In this document: positions 1 to 6,984 of the stretch, in pieces
Layout of the letters: each line of letters opens with the position of its first letter
How positions within the stretch are numbered: position 1 is the first letter of the stretch
Assembly: GCA_028710915.1 (NCBI GenBank)
Contig: JAQTTF010000028.1
Location: 1-10,313 of the forward strand
Length of the DNA: 10,313 nucleotides
Direction: 5' to 3'
Source of the DNA: Minisyncoccota bacterium
GTDB lineage: Bacteria; Patescibacteriota; Minisyncoccia; Phycocordibacterales; JAQTLZ01
Position numbers and translations under genes: made by a program
Notes under the pieces: model-generated
Databases searched by the model: none
Seen by the model: only the letters and a program-made list of their open reading frames with translations
Told to the model about the DNA's origin: nothing

Positions 1-694
1 CTTGGATAGCATCAGCATTACGACGATAATCATGATCTGAATCTATTTTTTGAATCATTTTTGGTTCTGGAATTGTTTTGAAGATTTTCTTGACCTCATC
101 TGGTAAAAATTCGTCTCGAGTCCCGTAAACTATCAATTTCGGCTTTGTACACCCTTTCAAAGCTTTAGCGGGATCATAAAGTTTTCCGTCTTCCCAGTAG
201 GACACAGGAAGGGCGAATTTTTTCAGCTCCTTAGTCTTAGAACTTCCGGGTGGCACATCTCGGTAAGAAATTTTAAAACCGTCCTTCTTCACTTCCTCAC
301 TCAATTCCGTCGGAGCTCCCAAACTCCCCATAACAGAAACAATTCCGATGATCTTGGAATTCTTCATGCTCTCAAGCATTGCAACGGCACCTCCGCGGCT
401 GTGTCCCAAAAGAAGCGTGGGCCTACTGCCAAAGTATTCGATTAATTCATCAACGGCTTTCAGATAATTTGTGGTTGTATACATTTCAATTCCCCCGCGA
501 CTCTCCCAAGTGCCAGGAGGATCAAAAGCAACAACAAAAAATCCTCGGTCCGCTAAATACTCGGCGTGACTTACAAAGTTTTCATAATCTTTCGTATCAA
601 GTCTGCCAGGAATAAGAATAGCCAGATTTTTTGAATCTTCTTTTCCTCTCGTCAAAATCGCGAGCTCGAATGATTTGGTTTTAATGAGATTCAT
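1..694 (-). CDS. alpha/beta hydrolase, C-terminus cut by window edge
   Basis: This is a serine hydrolase of the alpha/beta fold, probably a small cytosolic esterase or peptidase-like enzyme; its substrate cannot be told. I translated 231 residues from the ATG at 692-694. The nucleophile elbow GHSRGG places the catalytic Ser at residue 99. A strand ending in VYGTRDEFLP gives the likely acid Asp194, and SDHDYRR gives the likely catalytic His221, so the whole triad is in view and only a short C-terminal tail is missing. The oxyanion-side strand AILIPGR (about 25-31) and the AFDPPG turn (56-61) fit the family. There is no signal peptide. The start codon shares ATGA with the doxX stop, a four-base overlap that implies translational coupling in one operon. 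Family confidence is high; anything more specific is guesswork. Confidence 0.88.
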   Translation of the reverse strand, partial: MNLIKTKSFELAILTRGKEDSKNLAILIPGRLDTKDYENFVSHAEYLADRGFFVVAFDPPGTWESRGGIEMYTTTNYLKAVDELIEYFGSRPTLLLGHSRGGAVAMLESMKNSKIIGIVSVMGSLGAPTELSEEVKKDGFKISYRDVPPGSSKTKELKKFALPVSYWEDGKLYDPAKALKGCTKPKLIVYGTRDEFLPDEVKKIFKTIPEPKMIQKIDSDHDYRRNADAIQ

Positions 695-1227
695 TTTTTT
701 ACAATCCCCCAAGGAGTACCGAGCTTTGGCAAAAGGTAGCGATCAACTCCAATATAACCAGCAACCTTCCATGCAAGGATGAGTCCGATCGAAAGAGTGA
801 AAAGAATTGGATTAGAACTCACAGTACCGGCAAGGAGATAGTTCAAATTCATAAAGAGGCCAAAGAATGCTGCGATCCCAGTAAAGGCACCTAAAATAAG
901 TCCGATGCCGACAGCTAATTCACCGAAAGCAACTATATTTGACCAAAGTGCCGGATGTGTGAGGACAACATTTTGAAGAAATACTCCATACCAACCCTGA
1001 ACATCAGGATGCGCTCCCGCAGTTTTTGCGAGCGCGCCTTTGAGAAATCCTGAAAGCGCACTTCCCGCCCCTCCTCCTACCCACACAGGACTTATGACCT
1101 TCTCCCATCCCGCAATGATCCATTCGTAACCAACGTAAAGCCGAACAATGAGCCAAAACCAAGAGATCTTCGTGTTATTAAAAAGAAAATGAGAAAGCGG
1201 ATTTTCTTCGACGATGTAGTGTTGCAT
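691..1227 (-). CDS. DoxX-family integral membrane protein
   Basis: The protein has 178 residues and four hydrophobic segments (about 21-39, 92-112, 114-134, 138-158), as in the DoxX/DoxD family of small inner-membrane proteins. The first helix plus the RLYVGYEWIIAGWEKV stretch (29-44) is the typical DoxX signature. A Gly-rich loop with a long extracytoplasmic segment (45-90) follows. The family is linked to quinone or thiol redox chemistry in some organisms, but the role here is unknown. I chose the ATG at 1225-1227. A TTG 18 bases upstream would add MYYLFS, but it lies in the AT-rich -10-like sequence. No Shine-Dalgarno site is visible. The gene overlaps the hydrolase start by four bases and follows the DUF1761-like gene after 60 bases. 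Confidence 0.88.
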   Translation of the reverse strand: MQHYIVEENPLSHFLFNNTKISWFWLIVRLYVGYEWIIAGWEKVISPVWVGGGAGSALSGFLKGALAKTAGAHPDVQGWYGVFLQNVVLTHPALWSNIVAFGELAVGIGLILGAFTGIAAFFGLFMNLNYLLAGTVSSNPILFTLSIGLILAWKVAGYIGVDRYLLPKLGTPWGIVKK

Positions 1228-1236
1228 AGAAAATAA

Positions 1237-1285
1237 ATAATACAATAAGGGAATTACTATACCCCGTCATCAAATGCTGTCCCAA
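1237..1285 (-). promoter_or_regulatory. candidate doxX promoter(s)
   Basis: The gap between the DUF1761-like and doxX genes holds TTGGGA (1280-1285) and TATAGT (1256-1261) spaced by 18 bases. This would start RNA about 20 bases before doxX. A second -10-like TATTAT (1237-1242) lies 9 bases from the ATG and would give a nearly leaderless message. Only one may be real. Confidence 0.35.
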
Positions 1286-1287
1286 AT

Positions 1288-1737
1288 CTAAACAAACAGA
1301 CTTGCTAAAAGCCCGATAATAAGCACTGTCACCAAATTTGCAAAAATATCCGAGAAAAATTTTTTCCACGCAATACTTCTGTCGCAATTACTCCAAAGTA
1401 TTCCCGAGCCGATAATCGGCACCATAAAGCAGAGCCAGTTCAGCGCAACAAAACCAAGTGCCAAAGAAAGTGACAAGCCATTTTTTAGACTCAAAGTTAC
1501 AATGTAAACCACCACAAATGCAGTCAGAAACGAAAGCCCCATTTGTGCCGCATACATCTTGGGCATCATTGGTTTTGCCATTTCCATCTTTTTCTTTTTC
1601 TCTTCTTCAGAAAGTTTATCGAAGCCGAGGTACTGCATATGGATCTTCCCCATTGGAGTCGAATTTGAATACCAGAGAGTGCCGATAACTACGGCAATGA
1701 CTGCGCCAACAATTGAAAGCAAAAGTATTGTAACCAT
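1288..1737 (-). CDS. DUF1761-like small membrane protein
   Basis: The product has 149 residues and four likely membrane helices (about 3-22, 65-83, 88-110, 128-148). The first helix ends in GTLWYS, and a charged cytosolic loop with Met and Lys runs (KKKKMEMAKPMMPKMYAAQ, 47-65) follows. This layout matches DUF1761 proteins, whose function is unknown. The frame stays open 41 codons further upstream, but that stretch is Ile/Glu-rich and non-membrane. The ATG at 1735-1737 places the first helix right at the N-terminus as the family does. No Shine-Dalgarno site precedes it, and the upstream sequence is very AT-rich with a TATTAT at 1772-1777. It is the first gene of the DUF1761-doxX-hydrolase series. 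The family call rests on motif memory and is moderately sure. Confidence 0.72.
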   Translation of the reverse strand: MVTILLLSIVGAVIAVVIGTLWYSNSTPMGKIHMQYLGFDKLSEEEKKKKMEMAKPMMPKMYAAQMGLSFLTAFVVVYIVTLSLKNGLSLSLALGFVALNWLCFMVPIIGSGILWSNCDRSIAWKKFFSDIFANLVTVLIIGLLASLFV

Positions 1738-1883
1738 AGAATTATGATTTTTATAAATGATTAACTCTTCTATAATAACACGAATTTCAATTTCACTCGG
1801 CAATTTTAGAAGAATTTTCAAAATTTCTTCCTTTACTCTTACACCCACCGAGGTCAACAAAAGAGCTTGCTAAATTTCGAACA

Positions 1884-4145
1884 CTATTTCATTGAAGCGA
1901 CAAAAGCTTTCGTTTTCGGTCCAAAGTAACCTGCGGCAGGAATAATTCCATTTGCTTTCTGAAATTTTGCGAGAGCCGCACGAGTCAATGCGCCAAAAAA
2001 GTTGGTTTCGTTTTGGGGTGAGCCGGGGCCAGTTGTCGCTAAAGGATATCCATGACCGTTCAAAAATATCTGGAGTCGTTTTACATCATCGCCTGAGAGT
2101 CCAAGCATTAAATCACGAACAAAAGATGGAGGAGTTATGTTTGTGACATTTTGTGAATTGTTTTGATATTTTTCTACCAAATCTTGCGCTTCCTTTTTTT
2201 TATTCATCGCAATAAGATTTGTTACGCGTGCACCCACTGAACTTCCACCACCTGATCGATGCCGTGGCGCTGGAGTCGGAGTCGCACTGGAACCATCACA
2301 ATTTTCATTTCCTTCGGCAAGTGAATGCACTTCATTTGCAGTAAGAACAGAATCGTAAATGCGCACATCATCGATATACCCATTAAAAGCCTCGTGACTT
2401 GGATCACTCCCAAGAGTGTTGAAGGCTATTGCCGGACTTCCCGTCATCGTTCCGTCCGGAGTACCATCAAGATAAATAGTTGCATTTCCATCATCATTTA
2501 CAAGCGCAATATGATGCCAGGTATTAAGTGAAAGCGCGGTGTTATTTGGATGGTCTCCCGAGTTTCCATAATAATTGGAAATTTTATTTCGCAAGCTAAC
2601 CTCTATGTCGTTCCCTAAATAATAAAGTCCCACATCAGCATTCTGTGAAAAAAGAGAACCGTATGTGTCTGATTGTCCTAGGGGTTTTATCCAAAAAGAA
2701 ACTGAATAGGTCGTCGTTGCACTTCTTAAGAAGGTTACTTTTTGATCAGATTCTTCATTAAAAAGAAGACTGTAGGGGTCGGTAAAATGTACTGGCGGAA
2801 CGTCAGTCGAGTAGGTTGGACCGTTTACGAGTGTGCCATTATGCCCATTCACACTTTCAATTGCAGTCGTGCCGTCACCCTCATCAAAATTCCAGTGTGC
2901 ATCAGCGACACAAACAGTACCGGGTGTGACAGAGGGAGTTATGACACTCGCAGGATCTCCGAAATTTCCGGAACCAACATCATTGATTGCTCTCACACGA
3001 TAGTTGTACTCAACATCAGGAAGTACGGCCTGATCATTATAAGTAGTTGCGTCTGACTCTGTGTTATCAACGAGCGTGCTCCAGCCACTGCCAACAGGCG
3101 ACTCACGCTCAATTTTATACCCAGTAATCACTGAGCCCCCATCATCTGGAGCGGTCCAGGAAAGATGAACGTATGATTGAAGAAGAGCAGTCGTAGTTAA
3201 AGCCGTTGGAGCATCCGGCACAGTTTCATATGTCACTGATTTAGAACCACTCGTTGAATCTGTTCCGTCCGAAACTTCAGTGGCAATCGTAAAATTATTG
3301 GTAAAATCTGTAGCAGGTGCAAAAGTAAGATTTCCAAGCAACGAATTCACATCGGCAATTGCTCCGCTCGCGATCCAAATTCCAGTTTCAGCATCATATG
3401 TCGAAGTCACTGCTCCCACTGTATCTGTACTCAAACTTCCAGCTGGAGGATTAGACAAAGTAAGAGTTACGGTGACGGTTGAATTATCAACATCACTTAC
3501 CACGATAGGAATAAGATTGAAAGATGTGTTTTTCTGATATACCTCGGCAGCCGAAAGATTCGTCCCTGAGGGAGCGTCATTCACTGAGTTCACAAGGAGA
3601 AAAACTGTATCGGTTACAGTTGAGAATGCCGTGGGGCTACCGTTTGTGGTTGTATCAGCAGTACCGCCATCGGAACCAGACGTCTGATCCCATGCTCGAA
3701 ATGTCAAAGCAGTGGGAAAGGATCCATTAATGTTTGCTCCCGCTTTGCAATAAATTCGGTTGTCACTATCGGCAGCAAGAAGGCGCGCAGATCCGGATGA
3801 GACCAGACCGAATGCTGTCCATGTACTTCCATTATCAAGCGAATAGGAGCAAGTAAGTCCGCTATCAATCCCAGTTATTGCAAGGCCCAAAAGCGCTCCG
3901 CCATCACTATCAGAAACGTTATCGAGTCCACCCGCCTGCAAAGCAGAGTCAACAAGACTTGAAACAAGGGTCCCGACTGCGCCAACCGGGTTAGGGGCAT
4001 CTTCGTTTACGGATGAGAGGGTCGGAGATTTGGATGCATCAAGAAGTGGAGCGGTGTTTAGAGGAATAGCTTTCGCTGGGTACGAGACAGAAAAAACGAG
4101 AACAATTATTGATAAAAGTAAAAAGGTCTTTTGCAAAAGCTTCAT
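1884..4145 (-). CDS. secreted modular surface protein: FN3-like, LamG-like and peptidoglycan-binding regions
   Basis: This is a 753-residue exported protein. A signal peptide (1-26, cleavage after YPAKA) is followed by a Ser/Asp/Gly-rich region with cadherin- or VCBS-like strands (about 40-300), including the linker VNSVNDAPSG. A fibronectin type III-like region (309-405; PDAPTAL, LSWTAPDDGG, YKIERES, YNYRVRAINDVGSG) comes next. A LamG/concanavalin-A-like jelly roll (about 416-605; WNFDEGDGTTA, SVSFWIKPLG, WHHIALVNDDG, YIDDVRIYD) follows. A Pro/Ser/Gly linker (615-640) leads to a C-terminal PG_binding_1-like domain (about 675-753; LMLGLSGDDVKRLQIFLN, FGALTRAALAKFQ, YFGPKTKAF). The layout suggests anchoring to peptidoglycan with the LamG face outward, perhaps for glycan or host-cell contact. 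The ATG at 4143-4145 has no Shine-Dalgarno site but a -10-like box 7 bases upstream. No catalytic domain is seen. Confidence 0.88.
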   Translation of the reverse strand: MKLLQKTFLLLSIIVLVFSVSYPAKAIPLNTAPLLDASKSPTLSSVNEDAPNPVGAVGTLVSSLVDSALQAGGLDNVSDSDGGALLGLAITGIDSGLTCSYSLDNGSTWTAFGLVSSGSARLLAADSDNRIYCKAGANINGSFPTALTFRAWDQTSGSDGGTADTTTNGSPTAFSTVTDTVFLLVNSVNDAPSGTNLSAAEVYQKNTSFNLIPIVVSDVDNSTVTVTLTLSNPPAGSLSTDTVGAVTSTYDAETGIWIASGAIADVNSLLGNLTFAPATDFTNNFTIATEVSDGTDSTSGSKSVTYETVPDAPTALTTTALLQSYVHLSWTAPDDGGSVITGYKIERESPVGSGWSTLVDNTESDATTYNDQAVLPDVEYNYRVRAINDVGSGNFGDPASVITPSVTPGTVCVADAHWNFDEGDGTTAIESVNGHNGTLVNGPTYSTDVPPVHFTDPYSLLFNEESDQKVTFLRSATTTYSVSFWIKPLGQSDTYGSLFSQNADVGLYYLGNDIEVSLRNKISNYYGNSGDHPNNTALSLNTWHHIALVNDDGNATIYLDGTPDGTMTGSPAIAFNTLGSDPSHEAFNGYIDDVRIYDSVLTANEVHSLAEGNENCDGSSATPTPAPRHRSGGGSSVGARVTNLIAMNKKKEAQDLVEKYQNNSQNVTNITPPSFVRDLMLGLSGDDVKRLQIFLNGHGYPLATTGPGSPQNETNFFGALTRAALAKFQKANGIIPAAGYFGPKTKAFVASMK

Positions 4146-4152
4146 ATAATTA

Positions 4153-4161
4153 AGAGTAACA
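4153..4161 (-). promoter_or_regulatory. weak extended -10 next to the surface-protein start
   Basis: TGT followed by TACTCT (4153-4158) ends 7 bases before the ATG, which would give a leaderless or nearly leaderless message. The hexamer matches the -10 consensus only at TA and the final T, so this is tentative. Confidence 0.3.
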
Positions 4162-4189
4162 AACGAGCAAAAAAGAGGAAGGGGTCAGC

Positions 4190-4198
4190 TGTGAATAA
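4190..4198 (-). promoter_or_regulatory. DnaA-box-like 9-mer TTATTCACA
   Basis: TTATTCACA on the minus strand fits the DnaA box consensus TTATNCACA. It lies in the 92-base gap between the surface-protein gene and the first tRNA. It is a lone match here; two more sit at 9260-9268 and 10102-10110. A chance origin is quite possible. Confidence 0.25.
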
Positions 4199-4237
4199 CA
4201 CGATTATTCTGACCCATCCATCAATTTCCATTCAAAG

Positions 4238-4310
4238 CTGCGGGGCCCGGATTCGAACACAGGATTAAAGGCTTCAAAGGCCCCTGTCTTACCATTTAGA
4301 CGACCCCGCA
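4238..4310 (-). tRNA. tRNA-Gln (anticodon UUG), with weak stems
   Basis: A 73-base cloverleaf reads on the minus strand: acceptor TGCGGGG/CCCCGCA (7 pairs), D-stem GTCT/AGAC, anticodon loop CTTTGAA with anticodon TTG, T-loop TTCGAAT and discriminator G. CCA is not encoded; CTT follows. Two things are weak. The anticodon stem GGGGC/GCCTT has two G-U pairs, and the T-stem CTGTG/CCGGG has a G-G and a U-C mismatch. It is thus either a divergent isoacceptor or a decaying copy of the tRNA at 4574-4644, which carries the same anticodon. Confidence 0.75.
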
Positions 4311-4338
4311 ATAGTATGCCAGAGAACTAATTTCAAGA

Positions 4339-4361
4339 TGCGAGGCTTGGAATTTCGAACC
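4339..4361 (-). pseudogene. decayed tRNA-Gln 3' fragment
   Basis: The plus strand here matches the T-arm plus acceptor 3' end of the tRNA at 4574-4644 (its bases 4575-4595) with one substitution and two single-base insertions. No anticodon arm accompanies it. It looks like the remains of a duplicated tRNA 3' end, 29 bases upstream of the other tRNA. Confidence 0.5.
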
Positions 4362-4435
4362 TTACAGGTTCAGTACACCTTTTGGCTAAAATTTTGCTTC
4401 GCAAATTTTAGACTCAAAAGGTTTTCGAATCCAAG
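4346..4435. repeat. nested inverted repeat between the tRNAs
   Basis: The outer arms 4346-4363 and 4418-4435 pair imperfectly; both ends match for 6 bases and the centre is shifted. Inner arms also pair: ACCTTTT (4377-4383) with AAAAGGT (4416-4422). Inside these, CTAAAATTTTGC pairs with GCAAATTTTAG around a TTC loop, with one bulge. Several alternative folds are possible. Confidence 0.65.
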
Positions 4436-4437
4436 TC

Positions 4438-4457
4438 GAAGTGCCCTTTGGCACTTC
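4438..4457. repeat. perfect 8-bp hairpin
   Basis: GAAGTGCC (4438-4445) pairs perfectly with GGCACTTC (4450-4457) around a 4-base loop. No T-run follows on either strand, so it is not a classic terminator. Confidence 0.7.
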
Positions 4458-4518
4458 TCCCCTCCGAAAATTTCCTCCGTAATCCACGTCTTGTGTTTCT
4501 AACGAAATATCCGCGACG

Positions 4519-4572
4519 CGAATTCGTCCTTTTTTGAAAAGGAACGCTCCGCTTGCAAAAAAGACGAATTCG
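4519..4572. repeat. long inverted repeat abutting tRNA-Gln
   Basis: CGAATTCGTC plus TTTTTT (4519-4535, with one bulged C at 4529) pairs with AAAAAA plus GACGAATTCG (4557-4572). This makes 16 pairs around a 21-base interior. The right arm ends two bases from the tRNA 3' end, so on the minus strand it could end or process the tRNA transcript. Confidence 0.7.
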
Positions 4573-4573
4573 G

Positions 4574-4644
4574 CTGCGGGGCTTGGATTCGAACCAAGAT
4601 ACTCGGCTTCAAAGGCCGATGTCCTACCATTAGACGATCCCGCA
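4574..4644 (-). tRNA. tRNA-Gln (anticodon UUG)
   Basis: A 71-base cloverleaf reads on the minus strand: D-stem GTCT/GGAC with loop AATGGTA, anticodon stem TCGGC/GCCGA around CTTTGAA (anticodon TTG, reads CAA and by wobble CAG), T-stem CTTGG/CCAAG around TTCGAAT, and discriminator G. The acceptor TGCGGGA/CCCCGCA has an A-C mismatch at its inner pair. CCA is not encoded (CCG follows), so the tail must be added enzymatically. Apart from the acceptor mismatch it is well formed and is the more likely functional copy. Confidence 0.92.
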
Positions 4645-4711
4645 ATAATTATAACTGCTACAGCTTAACAAAAAATGTAAAAAAACTAAAGAAAATGAGG
4701 ACACAGCCGTT

Positions 4712-4723
4712 ACAATCGATTGT
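4712..4723. repeat. 12-bp perfect palindrome
   Basis: ACAATCGATTGT lies 19 bases past the stop of the ArsA-like gene. It could be part of a terminator or an operator-like site. No T-run follows immediately, so no firm role is assigned. Confidence 0.4.
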
Positions 4724-4742
4724 GCCCCCGATAGCCAAATTA

Positions 4743-5663
4743 TTACTTACCAAATTCTTTAACCAAATCAGACCCAATGGCATCCAGCATTTCTTGTGGG
4801 TCGGATGCGAGGTGCAACGACCATGCCTGTTTGACCTTGAGCGTCGGCAAGCGATGGTCAGCAAGAAGAGCGATATTTCCATCTTCATGCTTTTCTTCTC
4901 TCACCCGGTTTACAATACAGCCGTACACTCGAGCGCCGAAGCTCTCGATGATCCCGCGAACCAAAAAAGTCTGGCTCACGGGACTCTTTTCTGGCACGCA
5001 GACCAGGAAGTACCGAGCTTTCTTCAGTTCCGCGGCAACTACTTTCATATCTGCCGCATATACATGTACGTTCCTGATGAAGTCTCCCTGAAGGTACCCG
5101 GCTATATCCGACCACCCCATGGCACTGACTGCTTTCAGAAACACGATACCTTTGCCTTGAAGCCTGATGAGACTTCTCGCCATTGATTCCGTGTTGGAAA
5201 GCAGGCGTTCTAAGCCAGCCGTCGGTTCCACATCTATGATGACGTGGTCGTATTGGCCGCTCCTCAAGGACGACATTGCGCGAACCAACAGGGCGAATTT
5301 CTCTGCGCTCGTCACGTCGGTTGGAACGCCAAAAAATTCGAACAGCATGTCAGCGAATGGGACGATGCCGAGATGCTTGAGAAACTGGCCGAGATAGGAT
5401 TTTAGAGACATCTTCTGCTTTTTTGAAGCACCGATGTTTATGAAATTCGTATTCTCGACGACCAAAACGTCAAGGTTGGGTAAAACATTATGAATGCGGT
5501 TGGGTTTGATCTGCGAAACCCCGAGCGTGTTCGTAACGCTATGTCCGCCGTCATAATCAATGACCAGGGTCTTTTCTCCCATCCTGGCCAAATGCACCGC
5601 AAGAGAAACCGCGATGGTAGTCTTACCAACCCCCCCCTTGCCGGCGTAAACTGAAATCCTCAT
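4743..5663 (-). CDS. ArsA/GET3-like deviant Walker A ATPase (single domain)
   Basis: This is a 306-residue soluble P-loop ATPase of the SIMIBI class. The deviant Walker A GKGGVGKTT (8-16) has the signature Lys9 and catalytic Lys14. VIDYDGGHS (34-42) stands where ArsA/GET3 has DPAHS, and VIIDVEPTAG (141-150) stands where the family has DTAPTGH. CVPEKSPVSQT (222-232) and CIVNRV (249-254) match the late ArsA strands. Family members drive arsenite export, insert tail-anchored proteins or act on unknown clients; no arsenic gene is near, so the client is unknown. The alternative is a MinD/ParA relative, but the His-Ser switch and PTG-like motif favour ArsA. I chose the ATG at 5661-5663 because GGGGAGGG sits about 5 bases upstream; an in-frame TTG at 5684 lacks such a site. 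The gene is GC-richer than dnaX. Confidence 0.82.
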   Translation of the reverse strand: MRISVYAGKGGVGKTTIAVSLAVHLARMGEKTLVIDYDGGHSVTNTLGVSQIKPNRIHNVLPNLDVLVVENTNFINIGASKKQKMSLKSYLGQFLKHLGIVPFADMLFEFFGVPTDVTSAEKFALLVRAMSSLRSGQYDHVIIDVEPTAGLERLLSNTESMARSLIRLQGKGIVFLKAVSAMGWSDIAGYLQGDFIRNVHVYAADMKVVAAELKKARYFLVCVPEKSPVSQTFLVRGIIESFGARVYGCIVNRVREEKHEDGNIALLADHRLPTLKVKQAWSLHLASDPQEMLDAIGSDLVKEFGK

Positions 5664-5718
5664 GACACCCTCCCCTTTAGACAAGAATTCACTTCAAAAA
5701 CCAGCTCAACCCTGAGAG

Positions 5719-5747
5719 AAGATACCTTGAATTTCTTATTGTGTCAA
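5719..5747 (-). promoter_or_regulatory. sigma70-type promoter of the ArsA-like gene, inside the dnaX stop
   Basis: TTGACA (5742-5747) and TATCTT (5719-5724) are spaced by 17 bases. The -35 box is the perfect consensus and falls within the last dnaX codons. The leader would be about 50 bases with a strong Shine-Dalgarno site. Confidence 0.65.
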
Positions 5748-6767
5748 TAGTTTCACCAAAGCAATCTCAAGCGGAAGCTCTGGAATATACGAACGTCCTA
5801 TCAAATCGTAAGCATTCAATAATTCGAGAAGCGTTGTCGAAGAAATATGAGATTCTTTTTTTTGTGAGAGAATTTTTAAGTATTCAAAATCTTCTTTTGA
5901 AATGTGCAAAGAGAACTCATTTGCCAATGCGGGAGCAAATTTCATAAGAAGAACAAAACGAAGCTTCATAAGGATGAGCTTTGCATAAATTTTCATATCT
6001 ACATTTTGTTTCAAAGCTTTTTGTATCGCGCCAATCCCCTTTTCGCTATTCTTTTCCGAAAGCGCTTCGATAAATCCATTTACAAGCTCGGACCGAGGAG
6101 CGCCAGTTACCATCTCTACTTCTTCTATTGAAATCTTTTTATCTTTGGAAATGCCGAGAATTTTTTGGACAATTCCAAGCGCGTCGCGAAAAGAACCGTC
6201 AGCAAGAATAGCAATCAAATCTGAAGAAGCTGGTTCAAGCGTGTATCCTTCTTTCTTTGCGACATTTTTTACCACAGTTGCAAGAATTTCTTGGCTTGGT
6301 TTTCGAAAAGTAAATGTCTGACAACGAGAGACGATCGTCTCCGGCACTTTATCGATTTCAGTCGTGGCAAGAATAAAAATAACATGTTGCGGGGGTTCCT
6401 CGAGAGTTTTCAAAAGTGCATTCCATGCGCTTTTCGAAAACATATGTACTTCATCGAAAATATATACTTTATATTTCGATTCAAATGGGAGAACGCTCAC
6501 TGCTTCATTCAATGCTCGAACCTCATCTACGCCATTATTCGAGGCGGCATCGATTTCAGAGAGATCATTTGTGCTCGTACCGAGAGATTCGGCAAAAATT
6601 CTGGCAAGCGAAGTCTTCCCTGTTCCTCGAGAACCAGAAAAAAGATATGCGTGAGAAATGTGTCCTGATGAAACGGAAGCTTCGAGCACTTTCACAATGT
6701 GTTCCTGCCCAATCACATCAGAAAAATGATGCGGGCGGTATTTTCGATATAAAGCTGTATCCGACAT
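5736..6767 (-). CDS. dnaX: DNA polymerase III subunit gamma/tau (clamp loader ATPase)
   Basis: DnaX is the AAA+ motor of the clamp loader that opens the beta ring onto primed DNA. Visible features are the N-terminal YRKYRPHHFSDVIGQEH (7-23), Walker A GSRGTGKTS (45-53), Walker B FDEVH (104-108), sensor 1 LATTE (133-137) and the SRC arginine finger (147-149), followed by domains II and III to residue 343. The four-Cys zinc module that normally sits between the Walker A helix and EIDAAS is absent: RIFAESLGTSTNDLSEIDAAS (56-76) runs straight through. At 343 residues it is a gamma-only core without the tau C-terminus. I chose the ATG at 6765-6767 because MSDTALYRKYRP is the normal N-terminus. An extended -10 ends 6 bases upstream, and there is no Shine-Dalgarno site. 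The usual ybaB-recR neighbours are missing. Confidence 0.95.
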   Translation of the reverse strand: MSDTALYRKYRPHHFSDVIGQEHIVKVLEASVSSGHISHAYLFSGSRGTGKTSLARIFAESLGTSTNDLSEIDAASNNGVDEVRALNEAVSVLPFESKYKVYIFDEVHMFSKSAWNALLKTLEEPPQHVIFILATTEIDKVPETIVSRCQTFTFRKPSQEILATVVKNVAKKEGYTLEPASSDLIAILADGSFRDALGIVQKILGISKDKKISIEEVEMVTGAPRSELVNGFIEALSEKNSEKGIGAIQKALKQNVDMKIYAKLILMKLRFVLLMKFAPALANEFSLHISKEDFEYLKILSQKKESHISSTTLLELLNAYDLIGRSYIPELPLEIALVKLLTQ

Positions 6768-6773
6768 GAAAAG

Positions 6774-6782
6774 AGTATAGCA
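6774..6782 (-). promoter_or_regulatory. extended -10 promoter giving leaderless dnaX mRNA
   Basis: TGC followed by TATACT (6774-6779) ends 6 bases before the dnaX ATG, so the expected transcription start falls on the A of ATG. No clear -35 is seen, as expected for extended -10 promoters. Confidence 0.6.
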
Positions 6783-6836
6783 AGAAAAACAAATTTTAAA
6801 AAAGAAAAACCGCCTTAGAAGGGGTATGGAAATGTT

Positions 6837-6896
6837 GAAAGGGAGAGAAAAGATAGCATGGATTTTCGGGTCCAAATGCGTCTTCTCTCTCCCTTC
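6837..6896. repeat. long stem-loop upstream of dnaX
   Basis: The left arm 6837-6853 pairs with 6881-6896 over about 16 bases, with one bulge and one mismatch (GAAAGGGAGAGA against TCTCTCCCTTC). The interior GCATGGA (6856-6862) pairs with TCCAAATGC (6871-6879) around a TTTTCGGG loop. It sits in the 290-base gap between dnaX and the secreted-protein gene, which holds no supportable reading frame. It may be a structured RNA, a remnant of a mobile repeat or a transcription barrier. Confidence 0.6.
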
Positions 6897-6949
6897 ACGG
6901 GGCAAATCAACTTCTTGTCGTTGTGCGGGAAGTGATTGCCTTTGCTGCG

Positions 6950-6971
6950 CCCAACCTTAGAAATGGTTGGG
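6950..6971. repeat. 7-bp hairpin
   Basis: CCCAACC (6950-6956) pairs with GGTTGGG (6965-6971) around an 8-base loop, downstream of the terminator-like stem at 6999-7036. It may be a second, back-up stem. No T-run is seen. Confidence 0.45.
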
Positions 6972-6984
6972 TTATGTCGAATGT

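Noticed and set aside
4339..4595. Imperfect direct repeat of the tRNA 3' end as att sites of an integrative element
   Set aside because: Only about 235 bases separate the two copies and no integrase is in the window; simple duplication and decay is enough.
4648..4653. TATAAT three bases before the tRNA-Gln at 4574-4644
   Set aside because: It is too near: transcription would start inside the tRNA. It is probably just AT-rich sequence.
4695..5186. Plus-strand open frame of 163 codons opposite the ArsA-like gene
   Set aside because: The minus strand encodes a recognisable P-loop ATPase across the whole stretch.
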